NCBI GenBank assembly: GCA_021442965.1
Contig: JABUUX010000267.1
Coordinates: 1 to 9,723, forward strand
From: Treponema sp.
Lineage (GTDB): Bacteria > Spirochaetota > Spirochaetia > Treponematales > Treponemataceae
Direction: 5' to 3'
DNA length: 9,723 nucleotides
The notes below the pieces were generated by a model that saw only the letters and a list, made by a program, of their open reading frames with translations, searched no databases and had not been told where the DNA came from. Numbering within the stretch: the stretch's first letter is position 1; each line of letters begins with the position of its first letter. This document shows positions 1 to 6,047 of this stretch, piece by piece. Made by a program: the position numbers and the translations under genes.

Positions 1-947
1 AAAAGTTTTACCGAAACATTTACGGCGTTATCGGCTTCATCCTTTCCGTGGAGGTCTTTTACAACTTCCCATGCAAGTGTTTTTTGTGCGGCGCGGGTTT
101 CAGGATGTTCTTTCTGTTCAGCCATTACTTTTTCAATTTCCTCACGGCTTAGGAAAGTGAATACTTTAAGGTATTCTTCCACTTTTGCATCATCTGTGTT
201 GATAAGGTACTGGTAAATTTCGTAAGGGGAGGTCTTGTCTTTATCAAGCCACAAAGCGTTTCCTTCAGATTTACCGAATTTTTTTCCTGTAGAATCCAGA
301 ATAAGAGGCATAGTAAATGCGTATGCAGTTTTATCAAGCTTTTTACGGATTAAATCAACACCTGTTGTAATGTTTCCCCATTGGTCAGAACCGGCTACCT
401 GCATGATTACATTTTTTGCTTCAAAAAGATGAAGAAAGTCATACCCCTGTAAAAGCATGTAAGAAAATTCTGCAAAGGTGATTCCGGTTTCAAGTCGGCG
501 ACGGATAATATCCTTGTCCAGCATATAGTTTACGTTTATGTATTTACCGATGTCGCGGAGGAAGTTCAAAAACTCGTAGCCTTTCATCCAATCGTAGTTG
601 TCTACCAGTTCCGCTGTAGGAACCAGACGTGAAATTTGGGAACGGATGCCGTTGATATTGGCAGTAACTTTTTCTTCTGAAATAATTTCACGTTCTGCAG
701 TAGGACGGGGATCTCCTATACGACCGGTAGCACCACCACAAAGAAGGACTGGTTTATGTCCTGCGTTGGCAAGTCTTTTTGCCATGCACAAAGAAGAATA
801 ATGTCCTAAATGAAGTGAATCTGCTGTAGGATCTGTACCCCAGTAAAATGAAAAAGGAGCTCCATCCAAAGTTTTTTGTAAATCGGCTTCTTCTCCGGCA
901 ATGTCTTTAATCAGTCCACGCCATTTTAAATCTTCAAATAAAGTCAT
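1..947 (-). CDS. tyrS: Tyrosyl-tRNA synthetase, C-terminus beyond the left edge
   Basis: Class I aminoacyl-tRNA synthetase that activates tyrosine with ATP and charges tRNA-Tyr in the cytoplasm. The frame is open from an ATG at 947 to the window edge, giving the first 315 residues of a protein usually near 400. Visible motifs are the HIGH-type signature HLGH at residues 46-49, preceded by YWGTDPTADSLH, then LLQGYDFLHL, the tyrosine-site segment QVAGSDQWGNI, and the KMSKS-type signature KFGKS at 223-227, all in the expected order. The missing part should hold the S4-like tRNA-binding domain. An AAAGGA Shine-Dalgarno lies 7 bases before the ATG, fixing the start. It follows infA on the same strand. 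I see no T-box leader, so tRNA-sensing attenuation is unlikely. Family assignment is secure. Confidence 0.96.
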   Translation of the reverse strand, partial: MTLFEDLKWRGLIKDIAGEEADLQKTLDGAPFSFYWGTDPTADSLHLGHYSSLCMAKRLANAGHKPVLLCGGATGRIGDPRPTAEREIISEEKVTANINGIRSQISRLVPTAELVDNYDWMKGYEFLNFLRDIGKYINVNYMLDKDIIRRRLETGITFAEFSYMLLQGYDFLHLFEAKNVIMQVAGSDQWGNITTGVDLIRKKLDKTAYAFTMPLILDSTGKKFGKSEGNALWLDKDKTSPYEIYQYLINTDDAKVEEYLKVFTFLSREEIEKVMAEQKEHPETRAAQKTLAWEVVKDLHGKDEADNAVNVSVKL

Positions 948-1114
948 AATGATATCCTTTGTGTCAAATAACGGTGATTTGGGTTATGTTTATTTTTGCT
1001 GGTTTTATGCACCAGGCTATGGAGGGGCTTTAGTTCCCGTCTGTTCCGAAGGAAAAGATGGGAATGAGCGTTAGCGAACCCCGAAACAGCCGGCGGCCAC
1101 AGGCCGGGTGCCAT
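944..1114 (-). other. Candidate 56-codon bridging reading frame between infA and tyrS (doubtful gene)
   Basis: The whole gap between infA and tyrS is one open frame. Its ATG overlaps the infA stop (TAATG) and its TGA overlaps the tyrS ATG (ATGA), which is the geometry of translational coupling. The predicted product begins [13 protein letters not shown] and is rich in Pro, His, Arg and Asn, without a recognisable domain, signal peptide or membrane segment. It has no Shine-Dalgarno of its own and would depend on reinitiation after infA. Its first half coincides with a GC-rich structured element that looks like a non-coding repeat, so the open frame may be accidental. I do not recognise a protein family and consider translation possible but unproven. 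Confidence 0.2.
1034..1112. repeat. GC-rich structured intergenic element, probable dispersed repeat
   Basis: This stretch begins at the infA stop and is clearly richer in GC than its AT-rich surroundings. Bases 1034-1047 pair with 1051-1064 around a 3-base GAA loop, with a single A-G mismatch and one G-T pair, making a 14-position stem. A second small hairpin, GGCC-ACA-GGCC, lies at 1095-1105. No T tract follows either hairpin on the minus strand, so this does not look like an intrinsic terminator. Composition, structure and intergenic position suggest a REP-like or small mobile repeat. No second copy is visible in the window, so dispersal is inference. It could alternatively be an mRNA-processing or stability element between infA and tyrS. 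Confidence 0.45.
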
Positions 1115-1332
1115 TACTTCTGGCGGAAAGTAATACGACCTTTAGTAAGGTCATAAGGTGAAAGTTCAACTTTAACACTGTCTCCAGGAACAATTCTGAT
1201 GTAGTGTTTGCGCATTTTACCTGAAAGATGAGCCATAATTTCATGCCCATTCTGCAGTGCAACTCTAAAAGTTGTGTTTGGCAGAGCTTCTTTAACGATT
1301 CCTTCAACTTCAATAGCTTCTTCTTTAGCCAC
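1114..1332 (-). CDS. infA: Translation initiation factor IF-1
   Basis: Small OB-fold factor that binds the ribosomal A site of the 30S subunit and works with IF-2 and IF-3 in start-site selection. The 72-residue product has the full family length and pattern: [11 protein letters not shown] at the start, then [39 protein letters not shown] split over the five-strand barrel, ending GRITFRQK. The start is GTG at 1332, supported by a strong GGAGG Shine-Dalgarno (GGAGGAATTGTG). It is transcribed away from the DksA-like gene, and tyrS lies downstream on the same strand after a structured gap. A minus-strand promoter candidate is at 1410-1438. A CCGAAAAA/TTTTTCGG inverted repeat (1351-1358 with 1378-1385) in its leader may form a weak hairpin near the ribosome-binding site. 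Confidence 0.97.
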   Translation of the reverse strand: MAKEEAIEVEGIVKEALPNTTFRVALQNGHEIMAHLSGKMRKHYIRIVPGDSVKVELSPYDLTKGRITFRQK

Positions 1333-1389
1333 AATTCCTCCAAAAGTTATCCGAAAAAAAATGAAAATTTTTGTTGCTTTTTCGGCTTT

Positions 1390-1419
1390 TTGTACTTAAA
1401 TTAGTATATAATATATATT
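1390..1419 (+). promoter_or_regulatory. Candidate sigma-70 promoter of the DksA-like gene
   Basis: TTGTAC at 1390-1395 and TATATT at 1414-1419 are separated by 18 bases. A perfect TATAAT also occurs at 1407-1412 but lacks a good -35 at the usual distance. Transcription would start near 1426 and give a leader of about 65 bases. This leader would carry the inverted repeat TTTGCA-ACAA-TGCAAA (1432-1447). The region is very AT-rich, so chance matches are possible. Confidence 0.35.
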
Positions 1420-1438
1420 AAACCTAAAGGCTTTGCAA
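1410..1438 (-). promoter_or_regulatory. Candidate sigma-70 promoter of infA
   Basis: On the minus strand TTGCAA (1438-1433) and TATATT (1415-1410) are spaced by exactly 17 bases. This predicts a start near 1403 and a leader of about 70 bases before the infA GTG. It overlaps the divergent plus-strand promoter candidate, so the two polymerases could compete. Its -35 lies inside the TTTGCA/TGCAAA inverted repeat. Confidence 0.38.
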
Positions 1439-1447
1439 CAATGCAAA
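1432..1447. repeat. Inverted repeat TTTGCA-ACAA-TGCAAA
   Basis: A perfect 6-bp inverted repeat with a 4-base spacer lies in the divergent infA/DksA-like regulatory region. It covers the proposed infA -35 and would lie in the 5' leader of the DksA-like mRNA. It could be an operator for a dimeric repressor or a small RNA hairpin. The sequence alone does not distinguish these from chance. Confidence 0.3.
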
Positions 1448-1490
1448 ACTACCGGATATTTGTTGTACAGTTAAAAAAAAGGTGGGGAAA

Positions 1491-1847
1491 ATGAATCAGA
1501 AATTTTTAAACAGTATGAAAAAATCGCTGAAGGAACAGAGAAAGCAGATTATTGAATCCCTTGCTGCACAGAGTGATGATATGAAAAATCTGGTAAAAAC
1601 TGTTGAATCAGGTGATGAAGCTGATGTTGCCGCAGATGCAATTGACAGAACTCTTCTTACAGCTCTGGGGATTCAGGATGCCAAACGGCTGCAGATGATT
1701 GATTCTGCGTTGGACAGAATTTATCAGGGAAAATACGGCCGCTGTATTGGTTGTGGAAAGGAAATCCCTCAGGGACGGCTTGAAGCACTTCCTTATGCTA
1801 TGATGTGCATTACTTGTGCCAGCGCCGAGGAAAGAAAAAACAGATAG
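1491..1847 (+). CDS. DksA/TraR-family C4 zinc-finger transcription regulator
   Basis: A 118-residue protein of the DksA/TraR family. Members insert a coiled coil into the secondary channel of RNA polymerase and adjust initiation, often together with ppGpp. Residues about 1-80 are predicted helical coiled coil, with the acidic tip segment DEADVAADAIDR at 42-53, comparable to the DksA DxxDxA tip. The C-terminal zinc finger has cysteines at 85, 88, 106 and 109 (C-X2-C-X17-C-X2-C) with the typical GRLEALPYAMMCITC segment. It is somewhat shorter than E. coli DksA (151). I chose ATG 1491 over an in-frame GTG at 1482 because an AGGTGG Shine-Dalgarno lies just ahead of the ATG and covers the GTG. It stands alone, ending at a strong terminator. 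Whether it is a ppGpp-responsive DksA or a TraR/YocK-like relative is not decided. Confidence 0.93.
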   Translation: MNQKFLNSMKKSLKEQRKQIIESLAAQSDDMKNLVKTVESGDEADVAADAIDRTLLTALGIQDAKRLQMIDSALDRIYQGKYGRCIGCGKEIPQGRLEALPYAMMCITCASAEERKNR

Positions 1848-1894
1848 GATATTTTTGCCCGTTTACTCGTGGAATAATATTTGTTTGTTAAATT

Positions 1895-1940
1895 AAAAAG
1901 CACTGATTTTGGATAATCCGAAAATCAGTGCTTTTTTTTT
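1895..1940. terminator. Bidirectional intrinsic terminator
   Basis: GCACTGATTTT (1900-1910) pairs perfectly with AAAATCAGTGC (1921-1931), and the inner GGA/TCC may extend the stem. The plus strand follows with nine Ts (1932-1940), the minus strand with a run of five Ts (from 1899-1895). It sits between the convergent DksA-like gene and the xylanase gene and should end transcription from both sides. Confidence 0.93.
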
Positions 1941-1952
1941 GAATTATGTTGA

Positions 1953-3422
1953 TTATTGTTTTGCTGCATTCAAAACTGCAAAGAAGGCTTCTTTTGCTAC
2001 GATGTTTCCTTTTGTGTCACGGGTGAACAGGCTTGGGTAGTAAGTGTTTGCAACATTATTAAGCCAGTTGTTCTGGTCTTCGGTTGCCCAAAATGTTACA
2101 GATGTTATTCCGTTTCCTTCTGTCTGCCGTTTAGATTTGGCATATTTTATGTAAAGTTTCATGTGGTCTTTATAAAGGTCTTCAAGTTTTGTTCCTGAAT
2201 AACCTTTTGAGTTTGCGTCAGAATACGTATTTTCGTTCCATGTAAAGTCCAGTTCTGTTACCTGAAGGTCAATGCCAAGAGCAAGATATTTTTTTATGGA
2301 GTCTTCAACGCCAGAAAATGAAACCCAGTCTGAAAAATGACTCTGCATTCCAAAGGCATCAAGGCGGGTAGGGAGGGTAGCATCATTTTTATGGCTTAAA
2401 ATAGATTCCAGAAGTTTTATAATTCCAGTTCTTTTTATTCCGCGCGAATTATTTTGAGGGTTTGCCCAGTCCATATATTCATTGTAGTCGTTATAGCAAA
2501 GTGTTACGTCACTTGGTGCGTATTTATTTGCAAAGCGGAATGCGTTGATGATGAATTCATCACTCTGGTAAATCTGATACCAGCGGGATGTTCCTCCTTC
2601 TGGACAGCCAACTGCAAGGGCTGGTATGTCTGTGTTTGTTCCCGGGGTAGAACCACGAATATATTCGGTGGAAAGTGCATCGTCTGCAACGGCTTCGTTT
2701 ACCACATCCCATGTGTAGATTATGTGATTTCCGTGAGCGGTTTTCCATTCAGGGGTAAGGTTTGCGTCTTCCCAAGTTTGAACGTATTCAAGAACTGTTT
2801 TGATGTACCATTCATGGCGGGCGGTCATAGTATCTTTGTCTGTAAGTCCTTTTGATACATCGTAGTCTTTGCAGAAGAACCAGTCAAAAGTTTGGGAATG
2901 CCATGTAAGTACGTGTCCTCTCATCTGGATACCTTTATCCATACAGATTTTCATGGCTTCTCCAAGTCCTCCAAGTCCGTGTTCTTTGTCATTTGTAGTA
3001 GGGATGGAGTCAGGAACATCAATGATCTTTCCGTTTGAAGCCGTAAATGAAGCGGTGTGGCTTGGAGTTCCGTTATAGTACCATAAAATCCATTGCGGTT
3101 TTGCTTCGTTCCCAAGAGTTGTTGTGTTTCCGTGTTTTGAAAGTATATCCGGGATATCGGAATTATCTTTCTCGTTCGTTTCTTTTAAGCCTTTTAGTTC
3201 CGAAAGAGTAGCCGCAAATCCAAAATGGTCAAAAATCCCGGAATCTATGTATGCATTTTTTAAAGAGTCTACCTTATCCCAGGACTTTTCACTGCTGGAG
3301 CCTGTTCCACCAGTATTTGACTCAGTTCCTGAAACTGTTTGGTTGCAGCTTGAAAATAATGCCATTCCTGCAAAGCACAGTAAAGCAATACCTCTAAAAT
3401 GTTTTAAAAATGTTTTCCTCAT
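1953..3422 (-). CDS. GH10 endo-1,4-beta-xylanase, predicted lipoprotein
   Basis: Retaining glycoside hydrolase of family 10 that cuts internal beta-1,4 bonds of xylan. The 489-residue form starts at ATG 3422, supported by AAAGAGG upstream; an in-frame TTG nine codons earlier has no ribosome-binding site. Residues 1-26 are a signal peptide ending in the lipobox LFSSC (Cys26), followed by a Ser/Gly/Thr-rich linker to about residue 47, so the enzyme is probably lipid-anchored. The catalytic barrel shows NTTTLGNEAKP (near 99), RGHVLTWHSQ (168-177), the acid/base WDVVNE with Glu243, GMQSH (358-362), the nucleophile segment LQVTELDF with Glu390, and TFWATED near 443-448. No carbohydrate-binding module is seen. 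It lies downstream of the OmpA gene with its own promoter candidate. Placement beside envelope housekeeping genes may mean later insertion, but composition does not obviously differ. Confidence 0.95.
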   Translation of the reverse strand: MRKTFLKHFRGIALLCFAGMALFSSCNQTVSGTESNTGGTGSSSEKSWDKVDSLKNAYIDSGIFDHFGFAATLSELKGLKETNEKDNSDIPDILSKHGNTTTLGNEAKPQWILWYYNGTPSHTASFTASNGKIIDVPDSIPTTNDKEHGLGGLGEAMKICMDKGIQMRGHVLTWHSQTFDWFFCKDYDVSKGLTDKDTMTARHEWYIKTVLEYVQTWEDANLTPEWKTAHGNHIIYTWDVVNEAVADDALSTEYIRGSTPGTNTDIPALAVGCPEGGTSRWYQIYQSDEFIINAFRFANKYAPSDVTLCYNDYNEYMDWANPQNNSRGIKRTGIIKLLESILSHKNDATLPTRLDAFGMQSHFSDWVSFSGVEDSIKKYLALGIDLQVTELDFTWNENTYSDANSKGYSGTKLEDLYKDHMKLYIKYAKSKRQTEGNGITSVTFWATEDQNNWLNNVANTYYPSLFTRDTKGNIVAKEAFFAVLNAAKQ

Positions 3423-3454
3423 AAAATACCTCTTTTGGTTAGAATCCAAATGAC

Positions 3455-3484
3455 ATTTTAAGGGATAGAATTATTTGTTGGCAA
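3455..3484 (-). promoter_or_regulatory. Candidate promoter of the xylanase gene
   Basis: On the minus strand TTGCCA (3484-3479) and TAAAAT (3460-3455) are separated by 18 bases, predicting a start near 3448 and a leader of roughly 26 bases that includes the AAAGAGG ribosome-binding site. It lies in the 88-base gap after the OmpA gene, where I see no terminator. The xylanase may therefore be transcribed both independently and by read-through. Confidence 0.42.
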
Positions 3485-3510
3485 GAAAAATTTATGGAGC
3501 GTTGTTTTGT

Positions 3511-4839
3511 TTACCAGTCTCGTTGTATATATGTTGCTTTGGGGCGCGCAATAATATCAACACGGCGGTTCTGGGCGCGTCCTTCTTCAGAATTATTTGG
3601 TGCTATAGGTTTTGTTCCTCCATAACCCTTATATGTAAATATAGAATCGTCAATTCCTTCGTCAACAAGAGCATCTTTTACAGTTATTGTTCTCTCAATG
3701 GAAAGGTTCAGCTGTCCTACAGGTTTTCCTACATCTGCCGTATGTCCTTCTATAAGAACTGTATAACTGTCATCTGTTAGAATTTCTTTAAGTTTAGACG
3801 CTATTTTTTGAATTCTTGCTTTTTCTCCTGGCAGTAGTTCATCAGAGTCAGGGTAGAATTTCAAGTCAACAGAGAACAGAATACCGTTTTCATCATCTTC
3901 AACCCGGATATTATCTCCCATATCTTTGAAGAAGTATTGTTTTACTGCATTGTATTTTACGTAGTACTCCCGGTCTTTTAGTGGAGATGCAACTTTGTAA
4001 ATAAGATTTTCTTTGTCCAAAAGGATGACAATTTTTCCTTCGCTCAAAAGGTTTACATTTTCAGGAACTGTAAGGATTTTAAGAGCATCACTTCTTTTAA
4101 TTACAGGGTCAGTACGGTTTCTTCCGTATACCTGAACAGCTCTTATATAAAGCGGATCATAACCTACCCGGTCTTTATAACGGGCGTTGTCATCTGACCA
4201 GTCAAAAGCGACTATACCTTTGTTTTCTGAAGTCTTTGGGTTTACCATATTTTTTTCAAACACAGTATTCATTTCTTCATCCCAAATTTGCGGAAAAAAA
4301 GACGGATAAACATCACTTTTTATGTATTCCCCATGAACCGGATACTGTCCTCTGGCATCAATTATAATTCCGGAGTATGGGCGGGAAGGTACTGATTCAA
4401 TAGGTTCTTCCGGTTTATAACCGTATTTATGTTTTACAAGAATATTAGATATAGAATCTATGTTCAGTGTATTTGTCGTTTTGATTTTTTTTGTATCCGG
4501 TGACATAACGTCCGGTGTGGTTTTTCCATTTTCAATAATTTCTGAAATATTATCCAGAGTTATGGCATTAGATCTAACCTTATCACCTAAACTTTCTGTG
4601 TTATTTACAAAGAGAGTCAGAAGCGGACGTTGAATAAGTTCCGGAGTTTTTGTCTTTATTTTCATGGAAGCAGTTTTTTTTCCGGAAGGAAGGGTAATAC
4701 CTGCTTTTACTGTATCCAGAGTAATCTGAGATTTAAATATTTTTGTTGTCCAGTCAATGTCACTTTCTGATTCAAGTGTCTGTGAGGTAAGTGAAAATGA
4801 AATTACTGCAAGTGAAAATAAAACTAATAATTTTTTCAT
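3511..4839 (-). CDS. OmpA-family envelope protein, Tp0624-like, with divergent peptidoglycan-binding site
   Basis: A 442-residue exported protein. It starts at ATG 4839, preceded by GCAGGA at 7 bases; an upstream in-frame ATG at 4869 lacks a better site. Residues 1-20 form a signal peptide without a lipobox Cys. Residues about 30-310 hold an uncharacterised region including YSGIIIDARG (155-164), which resembles segments of LPP20/FlgT-like domains. Residues about 320-433 are an OmpA C-terminal domain with GHTADVG (365-371), LSIER (379-383) and NRRVDI (424-429). In OmpA proteins that bind diaminopimelate the motif is GHTDxxG; here Ala368 replaces that Asp, while the partner Arg383 is kept. Length and layout recall T. 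pallidum Tp0624, reported to have a divergent OmpA domain that does not bind diaminopimelate; orthology is inference. It lies 44 bases after the transglycosylase gene, probably in one operon. Confidence 0.88.
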   Translation of the reverse strand: MKKLLVLFSLAVISFSLTSQTLESESDIDWTTKIFKSQITLDTVKAGITLPSGKKTASMKIKTKTPELIQRPLLTLFVNNTESLGDKVRSNAITLDNISEIIENGKTTPDVMSPDTKKIKTTNTLNIDSISNILVKHKYGYKPEEPIESVPSRPYSGIIIDARGQYPVHGEYIKSDVYPSFFPQIWDEEMNTVFEKNMVNPKTSENKGIVAFDWSDDNARYKDRVGYDPLYIRAVQVYGRNRTDPVIKRSDALKILTVPENVNLLSEGKIVILLDKENLIYKVASPLKDREYYVKYNAVKQYFFKDMGDNIRVEDDENGILFSVDLKFYPDSDELLPGEKARIQKIASKLKEILTDDSYTVLIEGHTADVGKPVGQLNLSIERTITVKDALVDEGIDDSIFTYKGYGGTKPIAPNNSEEGRAQNRRVDIIARPKATYIQRDW

Positions 4840-4883
4840 ACAAATCCTGCCGGTTTTAAACTGACTCACTAAATCTTCGGCAG

Positions 4884-6047
4884 TTATTTCTGTGGAATGT
4901 AGAGAATTTTACCAATTTTAAGTATTGCTTTTTCTTCAATTCCATTTGTATCACACAGGGCTTTTACAGTTACACCAAATTTTCTGGAAATAGACCATAA
5001 AGAATCTCCAGGAACTACTTTGTATTGGAAAGGAAAAACTATGGGTTCAATAGATGCCAGAGCGGTTTCTGCTGAACTTTTCATTCCCAAAGGCAGTCTT
5101 ATATTATATTTTGCAGCAGGGGGCGTAAATCCTTTAGTTAAAGCAGGATTTAATGTTTTTAATTTTTTGTCATCCATTCTTAACTCAGAAGCAAGAGCAG
5201 AAATAGAATAAGCTTTGTTTACAGTTATGTAATCGAAATGACCGTCTCTTTCATTATCCAAAAGTTCATATTCTTCCTGGTGAAGAGGAAGGTCAATGTC
5301 GTATTCTTCATGATTTATAGCAAGGTCTGCAATAGCAATAATACGCGGAACATATTCTTTTGTTTGTGAGGGAATGTAGCCGTTTTCTGAAAGATACCAA
5401 AAATCAGAACTTTGCCCTTTTGAAATGGCTTTTTGCATAGCTCCGGCGCCACAGTTATAAGCTCCAACTGCCAGAAGCCAGTCGTTAAAAAAAGAATAAT
5501 TATCCTCTAGTTTTGAAAGTCCGGCTTCTGTAGATTTCCATGGATCCAGCCGTTCATCTACGTATTCTGTCAGAGTCAGAAATGGTTTAACTGAGTTTTC
5601 CATAAACTGCCACATTCCAAGAGCCCCGGAGCGTGATTTTGCGTTTGTGCGGTAATTGGATTCTACAACAGGAACATATTCCAGTTCTGAAGGCAGTTCA
5701 CGGTCGTTCACAATTTTTCTTACATAAAGCCTGTATTCCATTCCGTATTCTAAAATATCACGAAGTAAACTTAGTCGTTTGTCAGAAGAAAGATAGTATT
5801 GCCGCCATTTTTCTACTTCAGGTCTTTCTTTGTGGGTTTCAATGAGTGGTGTAAGAAAATTCTGTTCTTCTATGTTTTCTAAATTATTTTCTTCATATAT
5901 GGGGAGAGGCTGGAGAGTTTCTTCGATTATTTTTTCTGGTGATTCAGAAAAAGACTCCTCTGCCTCTGGAGTATCTGAAGAAAAAAGAGGAAAAGAGCAG
6001 ATTGCTGCCATAAATAAAACAGAAAGTGATTTGAACTGAATTTTCAT
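4884..6047 (-). CDS. MltD-like lytic transglycosylase (GH23) with LysM domain
   Basis: Periplasmic murein lytic transglycosylase that cleaves the MurNAc-GlcNAc bond with 1,6-anhydro product formation. The 387-residue form begins at ATG 6047, whose A is the last base of the previous stop (TAATG); an in-frame ATG at 6080 inside the upstream gene is less likely. Residues 1-24 are a signal peptide without a clear lipobox; a Glu-rich segment follows. The SLT domain spans about 117-249, with catalytic Glu129 in VPVVESNY, SGALGMWQFM at 140-149 and AYNCGAG at 196-202. A weak LysM-like segment (YITVNKAYSISALA onward, about 273-320) precedes a clear LysM at 341-384 (YKVVPGDSLWSISRKFGV, ending LYIPQ). 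Peptidoglycan substrate and neighbouring OmpA protein suggest a wall-remodelling role, possibly for growth or flagellar insertion; the latter is inference. Confidence 0.93.
   Translation of the reverse strand: MKIQFKSLSVLFMAAICSFPLFSSDTPEAEESFSESPEKIIEETLQPLPIYEENNLENIEEQNFLTPLIETHKERPEVEKWRQYYLSSDKRLSLLRDILEYGMEYRLYVRKIVNDRELPSELEYVPVVESNYRTNAKSRSGALGMWQFMENSVKPFLTLTEYVDERLDPWKSTEAGLSKLEDNYSFFNDWLLAVGAYNCGAGAMQKAISKGQSSDFWYLSENGYIPSQTKEYVPRIIAIADLAINHEEYDIDLPLHQEEYELLDNERDGHFDYITVNKAYSISALASELRMDDKKLKTLNPALTKGFTPPAAKYNIRLPLGMKSSAETALASIEPIVFPFQYKVVPGDSLWSISRKFGVTVKALCDTNGIEEKAILKIGKILYIPQK

Noticed and set aside
948..1113. T-box riboswitch in front of tyrS, suggested by TGGCACC close to the T-box signature
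   Set aside because: There is no room for Stem I because infA lies directly upstream, the rest of the signature (ACCGCG) is absent and no terminator follows.
1071..1343. 90-codon minus-strand frame overlapping infA
   Set aside because: It is an out-of-frame shadow of infA with a non-ATG start; its tail simply runs into the GC-rich element.
1421..1457. Riboswitch-like look of the leader (CCTAAAGGCTTTGCAA, ACTACCGG)
   Set aside because: The segment is too short and lacks the conserved core of c-di-GMP, ZTP, preQ1 or other classes I can recall; only a 6-bp hairpin remains.
2454..2855. 133-codon plus-strand frame inside the xylanase gene
   Set aside because: It is antisense to intact GH10 catalytic motifs, is Cys/Val-rich in a way typical of reverse-frame reading, and has no ribosome-binding site.
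3124..3453. 109-codon plus-strand frame over the xylanase N-terminus
   Set aside because: It is antisense to the signal peptide and linker of the xylanase and shows no domain or start signal.
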